Assembly: GCA_017450105.1 (NCBI GenBank)
Contig: JAFSXC010000086.1
Coordinates: 1-57,191, forward strand
Direction of reading: 5' to 3'
DNA from: Lachnospiraceae bacterium
Lineage (GTDB): Bacteria; Bacillota; Clostridia; Lachnospirales; Lachnospiraceae
Length of the DNA stretch: 57,191 bases
Shown here: positions 8,084 through 15,907 of the stretch, in pieces
How positions within the stretch are numbered: position 1 is the stretch's first letter
Layout: each line of letters begins with the position of its first letter
The notes under the pieces: model-generated
Database searches by the model: none
Seen by the model: only the letters and a program-made list of their open reading frames with translations
What the model was told of the DNA's origin: nothing
Position numbers and translations under genes: made by a program

Positions 8084-9286
8084 ATGATACTGGAAGATAT
8101 GAAGCTTGAAAAGAATAAAAGGGCTTTCCTGAATAAACGAGGCAGCGCCATCAGTGCGAATTCCACGGAAGTAAATGCCATGGAAAAGTACATTATGACG
8201 ACTGCTTTTGACAGCGATGTGCAAAAGCTGATCGAGGGAGATTACTACTTTGATCCCCCTACTCTGATCATGCTCAGGAAGGGCCAGTCGAACAGGACGA
8301 GAAGGGTATACAGCTTTACAGCACGAAACAAGATCCTTCTCCAATACCTGACCTATATGCTGATGGAAAAATATGATGACAGGTTCCCTGATTGCCTCTA
8401 TTCCTTCCGAAAAAGTAAGCCGACGATCGACCTGTTTAAGTCGATCAGCCGTACGGACCCTCATCGTGATAAGTATGTGGTAAAAGCCGATATTAAGAGC
8501 TTCGGGGAAACCATTGATCCTGAGATTCTGAGACCCAGGTTAAAGGACTGGCTTTTTGATGAGCCGGAGCTCTATGCGTTTATTATGTGGCTGATTACCC
8601 GTAATCAGTATTACCGGAATGGGAAGCTTACGGAAGGCTTTACATCCGTCATACCGGGAAATCCCATTGTAAGCTTTCTCCAGAATGTTTTCCTTATGCA
8701 GGTGGATCTTTTTATGGAAAAAAATGCATCCATATGCAGCCGGTATACGGATGATATCTGTATGCTCTGCGATGACAGGGAAACGGCTGAAAAGCATATG
8801 AGTGAGCTGAGAAGAATCTGCACGGATCTGGGCCTTAAGCTCAATGAAGAAAAATCCGAGATCGTTATGCCCGGCGAAGCGTATGATCTTCTTGGAGTCC
8901 GGCTTGACGTGGATAGGGTGGATGTTGCTGAAAATACCTACCATAAGGCCTTCAGTAAAATGAAGCATCGTGCTGACAGTATCTGCAGAAGGGTAAAAAA
9001 GGGAAGACTGACAAAGGAAACCGGGTTAAGGATCATGGCCGGATATATCCATCTGTATTATTATGGCTCCGGAGAGAAGGGCGCTGTCAGCTGGACCGAT
9101 AAGTTTTTCCCCTGTATCAATACAGCGAAGACGCTGAAATATCTGGACCACCTTTCGCAGGAATGCTTAAGGTACATCGCCACAGGCAGACGCACAAATG
9201 CCAAATACCGTTTTCGCTATGAGGATATAAAGAATACCGGCTATGTACCTCTGGTGCGAGCCTTCTATGATCGCCACAGGAAGTGA
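8084..9286 (+). CDS. stand-alone reverse transcriptase of unassigned group
   Basis: The 400-residue protein has the ordered motifs of a bacterial reverse transcriptase. Motif A is VVKADIKSFGETI with Asp136. Motif B is IPGNPIVSFLQNVFL. Motif C is RYTDDI with the catalytic pair Asp223-Asp224. Motif D is LKLNEEKSE and motif E is YDLLGVRL. After the thumb, the C-terminal 70 residues form a conserved-looking module (TDKFFPCINT, CLRYIATGRR, RYEDIKNTGYVPLV). There is no maturase X domain, no HNH endonuclease, no retron VTG motif, and the DGR-type SQ in motif B is absent. The ATG is chosen because a promoter lies just upstream. It is followed by a structured 232-nt gap and then two exporter genes on the same strand. 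The gene is AT-richer than those downstream. It polymerises DNA on RNA if active; the template and role are unknown. Confidence 0.9.
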   Translation: MILEDMKLEKNKRAFLNKRGSAISANSTEVNAMEKYIMTTAFDSDVQKLIEGDYYFDPPTLIMLRKGQSNRTRRVYSFTARNKILLQYLTYMLMEKYDDRFPDCLYSFRKSKPTIDLFKSISRTDPHRDKYVVKADIKSFGETIDPEILRPRLKDWLFDEPELYAFIMWLITRNQYYRNGKLTEGFTSVIPGNPIVSFLQNVFLMQVDLFMEKNASICSRYTDDICMLCDDRETAEKHMSELRRICTDLGLKLNEEKSEIVMPGEAYDLLGVRLDVDRVDVAENTYHKAFSKMKHRADSICRRVKKGRLTKETGLRIMAGYIHLYYYGSGEKGAVSWTDKFFPCINTAKTLKYLDHLSQECLRYIATGRRTNAKYRFRYEDIKNTGYVPLVRAFYDRHRK

Positions 9287-9518
9287 CCCTTCTTTATCGG
9301 AGGGGTTCATAGATATATTTGATATCGAGGGTGCGGGTAATCCGCGGCCGTAGGAAAACCGTCCCGGCTCCTGAAAAAAGGCTTTACGGTCAGCCGGAGC
9401 TGAGGACTGTTTTTGAGGACGAACCTTTCAAGATTTCCCTCGGTTTCAATAACAATACCAGGGCTTTATGCCCTGGTATTGGTATTATTCATTCCAGGAT
9501 AAAGCAGGAAAAGCTTAT
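9287..9518 (+). ncRNA. structured intergenic segment after the reverse transcriptase, candidate RNA
   Basis: This 232-nt gap contains three inverted repeats: GCGG/CCGC at 9333-9345 (4 bp), CCGGCT/AGCCGG at 9364-9397, and a perfect 11-bp stem (AATACCAGGGC, 5-nt loop, GCCCTGGTATT) at 9454-9480. The last is not followed by a T-run, so it is not an ordinary terminator. No good protein reading frame fills the gap. It could be a structured RNA used by the reverse transcriptase, a leader that controls the exporter genes, or simply a processed spacer. Calling it an RNA gene is inference. Confidence 0.3.
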
Positions 9519-11699
9519 ATGAGGATACCCATAACGATCCAAATGCATCCCGGGGAAAACGGGATGGCCGCAATTTCTTCCATGCTGGGGGCCTATGGCA
9601 AATTCGTGCCCCTTTCTTTGTTACGCGAAAAGGTGAAGACCTCCAGAAACGGCCTTTCTCCGGAACAGATGGCCGGAGCCGCAAAGCTGTTCGGCCTTGC
9701 GTCTGAAGAGCTTAAGGTTTCGAAGGAGGAGGTTACAAAGCAGACCTTTCCCCTTGTGGCTCTGTGGAAGAGAAAGTACTACTGCATAGTCAAAAGAATA
9801 TTCGGAAATACCGTTTATTTAATGGATCCGGCAAAGGGAGACGTCAGCGTCCCGCTGAAGTTTTTCCTGGACAAATATGCCGGGGTGATGATCCGGATGC
9901 AGCCCGGAGAAGGCTTTGAGAAGGGCGGAAAGAAGGAGAACCTTCCTTCCATAATCGCAAGGCGTCTGTCCGGAATGAAGCGCACCCTGGTTCTGCTTAC
10001 CATCTTAAACATACTTGCAGTCGTATTGAATCTGCTTATGATCAACTCCCAGAAGGTAATGCTGGATGTCGCCTCGGGCGGCTCCGCTCCGCAGTGGCTT
10101 TTGTCCTTCCTGAAGAATGACAGGGTGCTGCAGCTTCTGAATCCGGGCAACAGCCTGTATACGGCTGTGGTGCTGCTGATGGATTTCACTCTTGCTGCCT
10201 TCACGATCGTAAATATTGCCAAAACCCTGTATATCTATAAGGCGGCCTACGCCGATGCGGCGGAAAAGGTGGCCAGATTCTTTAAAAAGCTTTTCGCCCA
10301 GCCTCTGCAGTTCTTCGAACAGTACAGTGTGGGAGAGCTGATGCAGCGGATCGACAGCAACAAGAGCCTGAGCATGTCCATGCTGAAGACCATAGTTCCG
10401 AGGTTTCTGGACCTTGCGATGGTCTTTGTCTATATCGGTCAGATGTTCATGTACCATATCGCCCTGGGAGCTCTGTGCCTTTCGGTTGAGATCATATATC
10501 TTTTGATCTCGGCCATGCTGCAGAAGGAGATCGCCAACCGGGCCAGGGTCTTAAGCACCAGCACGAACTCCATGAATTCCGCCACCTTAAACGGTCTCGG
10601 CAGCATTGACACAATAAAAGCGGGAGGAGTGGAAAGAGTCTTTTTCGCGAGATGGAATGAAGAGCAGAGACTGTTCCGCGAGAGCCGCTTTGACAACATC
10701 AATGTAACCCAGCTCTCCTCCATACTCGGCGGGATCCATACCGTTTTTTCGCAGGGAATGATCCTGTTTGCGGGTGCCTTCTTTATTATCCGGGGGAGCT
10801 TTACACTCGGTATGATGGCGGCCCTGCAGTCCATCCTCGTGAACCTGAGAAACAGCCTTTCCAACTGCGTCCAGACGGTCAATTCCCTGCAGAGTATGCG
10901 GACCAGCCTGGAGCGCATAGCGGATATTGAGAACCGGGAAACCAGGGAAGAGATCGAGATCACAGAGGAAAATCCTCAGAAATTCATGGGGGATATCGAA
11001 GTATCCCATCTTATGTACCACTATAACAGTGCGGATCCGCCGGCCCTTGATGATGTGTCTCTCTCTGTCAGGAGCGGTGAGATCATAGCCATTGTGGGAG
11101 AGAGCGGCTCCGGAAAATCTACGCTTTTAAAGTGTCTCGGAGACATGTACCGCCCGGAATCCGGAACCATCCTCTTCGGCGGGAAAGAGAGAAAGGATAT
11201 TCCGGATGCGGTCTTCCATTCATCCGTGGCCGGTGTGAACCAGGAGGTCATGATGTTTGAGGATACGATTATGTCCAACATGACGCTTTGGGATTCCACT
11301 ATAGCCAATTATGATGTGATCATGGCGGCCAACGAGGCGCAGATCCATAAGAGGATATTGAAGGATAAGGATGGTTATTATGCCCTGGTAAAGGAGGGCG
11401 GCAAAAACTTTTCTGGAGGTGAGCTTCAGAGGATGGAGCTTGCCAGAGCCCTTGCTACGGAACCCACAATCCTTCTGCTCGATGAGTTTACCTCCGCCCT
11501 GGACGCGGTAACCGAAGAGAAGGTCTTTAAGTCGCTCCGGCGGAAGGGAGCGACCTGCATTATCGTAGCACACAGGCTTTCCACGGTTGCCTCCTGCGAC
11601 AGGATATACTGTATGGAGTACGGGAAAATCGTGGAGAGCGGAACACATAACGAACTGATTGCAAAGGACGGCCTGTACAAGAGGCTTGTCAACGCCTAG
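9519..11699 (+). CDS. NHLM-type ABC exporter with degenerate (peptidase-dead) C39 domain
   Basis: The 727-residue protein has an N-terminal C39-like domain (1-125), a six-helix ABC exporter membrane domain (about 155-450), and an ATPase domain with Walker A GESGSGKSTLL, signature FSGGELQRMEL and Walker B ILLLDEFTSALD. In active C39 peptidases the first residues read E-C-G-A-A-C; here they read ENGMAAIS, so Asn14 replaces the nucleophile. The catalytic His position holds Tyr87, and only the Asp (103, in MDPAKG) remains. Such C39-like domains in HlyB-type exporters bind cargo without cutting it. I start at the ATG after GCAGGAAAAG rather than an earlier ATG inside the hairpin. The gene ends 6 bp before its partner exporter. 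It probably moves uncleaved cargo across the membrane. Confidence 0.88.
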   Translation: MRIPITIQMHPGENGMAAISSMLGAYGKFVPLSLLREKVKTSRNGLSPEQMAGAAKLFGLASEELKVSKEEVTKQTFPLVALWKRKYYCIVKRIFGNTVYLMDPAKGDVSVPLKFFLDKYAGVMIRMQPGEGFEKGGKKENLPSIIARRLSGMKRTLVLLTILNILAVVLNLLMINSQKVMLDVASGGSAPQWLLSFLKNDRVLQLLNPGNSLYTAVVLLMDFTLAAFTIVNIAKTLYIYKAAYADAAEKVARFFKKLFAQPLQFFEQYSVGELMQRIDSNKSLSMSMLKTIVPRFLDLAMVFVYIGQMFMYHIALGALCLSVEIIYLLISAMLQKEIANRARVLSTSTNSMNSATLNGLGSIDTIKAGGVERVFFARWNEEQRLFRESRFDNINVTQLSSILGGIHTVFSQGMILFAGAFFIIRGSFTLGMMAALQSILVNLRNSLSNCVQTVNSLQSMRTSLERIADIENRETREEIEITEENPQKFMGDIEVSHLMYHYNSADPPALDDVSLSVRSGEIIAIVGESGSGKSTLLKCLGDMYRPESGTILFGGKERKDIPDAVFHSSVAGVNQEVMMFEDTIMSNMTLWDSTIANYDVIMAANEAQIHKRILKDKDGYYALVKEGGKNFSGGELQRMELARALATEPTILLLDEFTSALDAVTEEKVFKSLRRKGATCIIVAHRLSTVASCDRIYCMEYGKIVESGTHNELIAKDGLYKRLVNA

Positions 11700-11705
11700 G
11701 AAGCT

Positions 11706-13886
11706 ATGAGCACACATAAGAACATTATCATTAACAGAGATGATATGGACAGGGCGAGGGAACGCTCGGCGGACCTCAGAATGAAGGGCCACCTGGAAAT
11801 CTCCGGCTCGGATGTCCTTTCTGCGGCTCAAAATATAATCCACTATATTCTGAATAAATACAACATCAAGGCAGAAAAGGTCTACGGCTGTGACAGCCTG
11901 GAGAGTATGATCGACCTGATCCTGGACCCGCTCGGAATGATGTACGATGAGGTGGATCTGACGGATCCCAAGTGGAAGAAACGAACGGATCTTATGCTGG
12001 GATTTTTGTCTGACGGAACGCCGGTGGCGCTGATCCCCGGGGTCTTCAGCTATTCCTGGCTGATCCCCGGGAACGGGAAAAAGCATCCTGTCTCAAACGA
12101 TGAGGCTTTGCAGAAAAAGGCCTTCGCCATCTATCGGCCGCTGCCGAAGAAGTCGCTTGGCTTTGGCCATCTGGTTGCGTATATGCTCCAGATGCTTTCT
12201 CCGAAGGACTTCCTTTTTGTCGGGGGCGCCAGCATCGCGGTGACCCTTCTCGGACTTGTGGTTCCGAAGATGAATCAGATCGTGCTTCAGGAAATAGTCC
12301 CCCAGGGAGAATCGGGTATTCCGACGCTTATAAATCTGGCCGTCCTCTTTTTGGTTACGGGAGTATTAAAGAGCGCCTTATCCGCGATCAAGGGAATCTT
12401 CCTCGGAAGGACCAGGGAACGGATATCCGGCCAGACGCAGGCGGCGGTTATGGCCAGACTCCTGCTTATGCCTCAGAGCTATTTCGCTAAGTATTCGACC
12501 GGGGCTCTGTCCAAACAGATCAGCAATGCCAGAAGACTCAGCGACCAGATCATCAGCTTTATTCTGGATAATCTGTTGACCGCCATCTTCTCCGTGACCT
12601 ATATTTTCCAGATGAAGGGCTTTTCGGAGGCCCTTGTCTGGCCGGCGCTGTTGATCCTTCTGATCCGGACGGTCCTGTCTGTTTTTATCGCTGTTGCCGA
12701 AGCGGGGAACAGCAGGGATACGCTTAAGGCGGAAACGGATTCGGAATCCTTCCTGTATACCGCGATCAAGGGCGTCCAGACCGTAAAGAGCGGCGGAGCG
12801 GAGAGACGCCTTTACGCAAACTGGGCTCAGCGCTACAGCCGGGTCCTGAAATACGAACTGGACAAGCCCAGGATCCTTAAGCTGCAGGACGTCTATACCA
12901 GCTTTATTACGGCGCTTGCGACCGTGCTCCTTGTTTCGCTGGTAATCCCGGAGGGGATCGAGGTTGCGGATTATCTTGCCTTTGTAAATGCCTATGGGCT
13001 TGTGGTTACCGCCTGCACCACCCTCATGGAATCCTTTGAAAAGATCATTCTGATGCGGCCCATAGCGGCAACCCTGGCAGATCTGATGGGAGAGCATATT
13101 GAGAGCGTGGAGGGTGGCGTGTATCTCAGAAGCGTCCGGGGCTCCATTAGAGTTGAAAATGTCTCCTTCTCTTATGAAGGAAGCCGGAGAAACTGCTTAA
13201 GGGATATTTCCTTCAGCATCAGGAAGGGCGAAAAGATCGCCCTGGTGGGCGAAAGCGGCTGCGGAAAGAGTACTCTCTTAAAGCTCATGATCGGCGGACT
13301 CAAGCCGGATGAGGGCGGGATCTATGTCGATGAGAATGAGCTGAGCGAGATCAATCTGAGGTCCTACAGAAAGCATGTGGGCTCGGTATTCCAGTTCAGT
13401 ACCCTGATGCCCGGAACGATCTATTCCAACATCGCCTTCAGCCCGGTATCTGTTACCAGAGAGGATGCGATGGAGGCGACAAAGAAGGCGGCCATTAACG
13501 ATTACATCGAAAAGCTTCCGATGGGGTTGGATACGGAGATCTCCGAGTCGGGCTCCAGGGGCTTTTCCGGAGGACAAAGACAGAGAATCCTCCTGGCACG
13601 GGCGTTTGCTTCCCATCCGAGCATCCTTCTGCTGGATGAGGCGACCTCAGCGCTGGATAACCTGACCCAGACAAAGGTTCTGGAGTCGGTTTACAAGGAA
13701 CACTGTACCGTGATCATGGTCGCCCACAGACTTTCCACCGTAAAGGAGTGTGACCGGATCCTGATGCTGGAGGAGGGAAGGATCACGGAAGAGGGAACCT
13801 ACGACGAGCTGATGGAAAAGAACGGCTCCTTTGCAAATCTCGTCCGCAGGCAGCAGTATTCCTCATGGACAGAGGAAACGGCGTAG
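11706..13886 (+). CDS. NHLM-type ABC exporter, permease/ATP-binding partner
   Basis: This 726-residue protein pairs with the preceding exporter. It has the long N-terminal cytoplasmic segment (about 1-165) typical of the second NHLM bacteriocin-system ABC protein, including the IYRPLPKKSLGF hallmark near residue 142. Then come the ABC exporter membrane domain (about 165-460) and an ATPase with Walker [12 protein letters not shown], signature FSGGQRQRIL and Walker [13 protein letters not shown]. Both ATPase sites look complete. In described NHLM systems the two ABC proteins work with an HlyD-like adaptor and export a leader-bearing peptide. No adaptor or precursor peptide gene is seen in this block, so the cargo may instead be one of the downstream proteins. 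Confidence 0.88.
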   Translation: MSTHKNIIINRDDMDRARERSADLRMKGHLEISGSDVLSAAQNIIHYILNKYNIKAEKVYGCDSLESMIDLILDPLGMMYDEVDLTDPKWKKRTDLMLGFLSDGTPVALIPGVFSYSWLIPGNGKKHPVSNDEALQKKAFAIYRPLPKKSLGFGHLVAYMLQMLSPKDFLFVGGASIAVTLLGLVVPKMNQIVLQEIVPQGESGIPTLINLAVLFLVTGVLKSALSAIKGIFLGRTRERISGQTQAAVMARLLLMPQSYFAKYSTGALSKQISNARRLSDQIISFILDNLLTAIFSVTYIFQMKGFSEALVWPALLILLIRTVLSVFIAVAEAGNSRDTLKAETDSESFLYTAIKGVQTVKSGGAERRLYANWAQRYSRVLKYELDKPRILKLQDVYTSFITALATVLLVSLVIPEGIEVADYLAFVNAYGLVVTACTTLMESFEKIILMRPIAATLADLMGEHIESVEGGVYLRSVRGSIRVENVSFSYEGSRRNCLRDISFSIRKGEKIALVGESGCGKSTLLKLMIGGLKPDEGGIYVDENELSEINLRSYRKHVGSVFQFSTLMPGTIYSNIAFSPVSVTREDAMEATKKAAINDYIEKLPMGLDTEISESGSRGFSGGQRQRILLARAFASHPSILLLDEATSALDNLTQTKVLESVYKEHCTVIMVAHRLSTVKECDRILMLEEGRITEEGTYDELMEKNGSFANLVRRQQYSSWTEETA

Positions 13887-13928
13887 TTTCTGACATTGCG
13901 TGTGAACAGTAACGGCTCCGTAAGCGGA

Positions 13929-13957
13929 TTGATTTGGGCGGGCACACATGATATACT
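13929..13957 (+). promoter_or_regulatory. extended -10 promoter before the membrane/GNAT/large-protein genes
   Basis: TTGATT, a 17-bp spacer and TATACT with TGA before the hexamer lie 44 bp upstream of the ATG at 14001. This suggests the four downstream genes form their own transcription unit in addition to any readthrough from the exporter genes. Confidence 0.6.
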
Positions 13958-14000
13958 GAGTCGAATAAAATAATAGAAATCAGGAGTGTAGGTTCATAGA

Positions 14001-15062
14001 ATGACAGTAAGACTTTATCTTTCTTTTGCGGCTGATCTTGCGGCCGTGGTTCTGATGCTTGTACAGCTCTTCAGCATCAATAAGCTGCCCGGTGAAAAGA
14101 GCCCGGTAAAGAGATATTTCCGAGCCTTCTCGGGGATGGTTCTCGTTATGTCTGCCCTCCATCTTCTGAAATCCTTTGCGGATCTGCAGATGGGAGACCT
14201 GGATCCGGCATATTATCTCAGTCTGCCCCAGTCGGAGGTGACTGTCTGGATCTGGATGGCAGCGGCGTCCTGGATTCTCGCTATCTTCCTGCGTACGGTC
14301 TTTTTGTATATGTGGATTACCTTCCTGAGCTGGTATCTCTACGAGGACAGGGATTTCATCCGACGCAGATTCTGGGCGGGCTTTACGCCTCTCATCATCT
14401 CCGCGGCGGTTACCTGTGTCAGCATTCCTCTGGCGATCCTGACGGAGAAGGGCTATATCTTTTTCATGGTGGCATTAGGCATCTTCTTTGTCATACGCGT
14501 TTTCTACTTCCTGGCTGCTCTGTGGCTGCTGCGTGATTACAAGAAACAAAACGGCTATCTTCGCTTCTTTAACCCCTGGGTCTTTTTTGTACCGGTGTTT
14601 GCGGGCTGGCTTGCCCAGGATATATTGTACCTCGGCTTTGCCGCGCTCGGGTCGACTCTCGGTGTGATGCTGCTTTATTCCTCGATCGTCGGGGTACAGC
14701 GTTATATGGATCCGGAAACGGGCCTGTACAACATGGAGTTTCCCGTATATCTGAAGGAGCTGATCCGAAAGAAGAAGTACGACCCCTGCAGCGTCATGAC
14801 CTTTACGGTGGGAAAGACGGGAGATATGAAGGAGTTCGCGGAGATCCTGAAAAAACAGCTCCCGCAGGACTGTGAGCCGATCCGCCAGAGCGACCGTAAG
14901 GTTGTCGTGCTGACGAATGTGAAGGAAAAGGCGCCGCTTGTGATGGTGATCGGAGATGTTCAGGCAGTTTTGGAGGAACAGGGCAGCGAAATGGTCAAGA
15001 CCGGCTGTTCGCTGAAAAAGAAGACGGAGACCGCAGAAAGCTTTATGGAGCGTGTTCTATAA
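14001..15062 (+). CDS. multi-pass membrane protein with short GGDEF-like remnant
   Basis: Of 353 residues, the first 230 form about seven hydrophobic helices. The C-terminal 118 residues begin MDPETGLYNMEF, matching the D-x-LTGLYNR entry strand of GGDEF diguanylate cyclase domains. They continue with a pattern like a half-size GGDEF fold (CSVMTFTV, EFAEILKKQL). The GG(D/E)EF active-site motif is absent and the domain is about 50 residues too short, so cyclic-di-GMP synthesis is not expected. It could be a sensor or scaffold. AGGAG lies 13 bases before the ATG. Its stop codon overlaps the start of the next gene (TAATG), implying coupled translation. I do not recognise a named family. Confidence 0.75.
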   Translation: MTVRLYLSFAADLAAVVLMLVQLFSINKLPGEKSPVKRYFRAFSGMVLVMSALHLLKSFADLQMGDLDPAYYLSLPQSEVTVWIWMAAASWILAIFLRTVFLYMWITFLSWYLYEDRDFIRRRFWAGFTPLIISAAVTCVSIPLAILTEKGYIFFMVALGIFFVIRVFYFLAALWLLRDYKKQNGYLRFFNPWVFFVPVFAGWLAQDILYLGFAALGSTLGVMLLYSSIVGVQRYMDPETGLYNMEFPVYLKELIRKKKYDPCSVMTFTVGKTGDMKEFAEILKKQLPQDCEPIRQSDRKVVVLTNVKEKAPLVMVIGDVQAVLEEQGSEMVKTGCSLKKKTETAESFMERVL

Positions 15063-15904
15063 TGGAAGTTGTTGAAATTTCTGATGAAAATCTGGAGGGC
15101 TTCGGCCCGCTTCTGGGGGCGGATCTCTCGGAAGATGTAAAGCGGGCGTATTTCGGCGGGATCGGGCTCGTTGATGAGAACGGCCATCCGGAGGGCGCCC
15201 TCGTGTATGAGCTTTTGAATTCGGAGAGCGAGGAGGATACGAAGAGCCGGATCTGCCTGATCAAGTCCGAAAAAAAAGAGGTCGGGGACGCTATGCTCGG
15301 CTATTATTGCGAGAACGCGGTGCAGGAGGAGGAAATCGCCGAAAGCTTCTACACCATGGAGAGGGAAACGGACGCGAAGACTCTTGAGGAGCTCGGCTTT
15401 TCCATGGAGAAAAGGGAGGATGAAAACCTTGTCCTGACGCTCGGAGAGCTTGGCGAATCGGAGCTCGGAAAGAAGTATAAGATTCCGGATTATGTGGACA
15501 ACATCGAAAGCCTGACCATCCTGCAATACAGAGAAGCCGTGAAGCGGATCCTGTTTAAGGGACATACGGGCAATATGGAGGATATTCCCTATCTGCCGAA
15601 GACCTGGTTTGACAATAATATTTCCGCCTGTGTAAGCTCGGGAGGAAAGATCCCCGGCCTGTTTCTGATCCGAAGAACTCCGTCCGGGGTGCTGATCCCC
15701 GTTCTGCTGTTTGCCTATGGACCGGAGTTTAAGAAGAACCTGGTGTACATGATCCAGTATTCTGTTCAGCAGGCGCTTCTGCTTTATCCGAAGGATACAA
15801 AAATAAAGATACCCAGAAAAAACCCCTCCACAAGAGCGCTCACGGATAAGCTTCTGCCAAACAGGGCGGGAGCCGAGATCTTTTACGGGGAGAGAAAGGA
15901 GTAA
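15062..15904 (+). CDS. GNAT-fold-like protein of unknown function
   Basis: The 280-residue soluble protein looks like a GNAT-type fold in its first half: an acidic start, GADLSEDVKRAYFGGIGLVD, then NGHPEGALVYELL, reminiscent of the acetyl-CoA-binding acetyltransferase core strands. A related-looking segment may follow in the second half (residues 165-265). A clear pyrophosphate-binding loop (Q/R-x-x-G-x-G/A) is not visible, so catalytic activity is doubtful. It starts within the stop codon of the membrane-protein gene and ends 3 bp before the next gene, so the three are almost certainly one transcription unit. A role in modifying or handling the large downstream protein is only a guess. Confidence 0.65.
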   Translation: MEVVEISDENLEGFGPLLGADLSEDVKRAYFGGIGLVDENGHPEGALVYELLNSESEEDTKSRICLIKSEKKEVGDAMLGYYCENAVQEEEIAESFYTMERETDAKTLEELGFSMEKREDENLVLTLGELGESELGKKYKIPDYVDNIESLTILQYREAVKRILFKGHTGNMEDIPYLPKTWFDNNISACVSSGGKIPGLFLIRRTPSGVLIPVLLFAYGPEFKKNLVYMIQYSVQQALLLYPKDTKIKIPRKNPSTRALTDKLLPNRAGAEIFYGERKE

Positions 15905-15907
15905 CGG

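Noticed and set aside
9454-9480. Intrinsic terminator after the reverse transcriptase
   Set aside because: The stem is perfect, but the following bases (GGTATTATTCATTCC) contain no T-run.
8084-9518. Diversity-generating retroelement
   Set aside because: The RT lacks the SQ-type motif B and I found no template/variable repeat pair or Avd-like gene. The FGE-like domain at 750-1200, a common DGR target fold, is truncated before the usual variable region and is 7 kb away.
8084-9518. Retron
   Set aside because: No VTG motif in the RT, and the structured gap lies downstream rather than upstream of the RT as in retrons. The 9454-9480 hairpin alone is not evidence of msr-msd.
9319-9522. Short plus-strand gene between the RT and the exporter as a precursor peptide
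   Set aside because: Starts at TTG without a binding site, lacks a Gly-Gly leader pattern and runs through the hairpin into the exporter start.
14001-15062. Active diguanylate cyclase
   Set aside because: The GG(D/E)EF motif is absent and the domain is too short.
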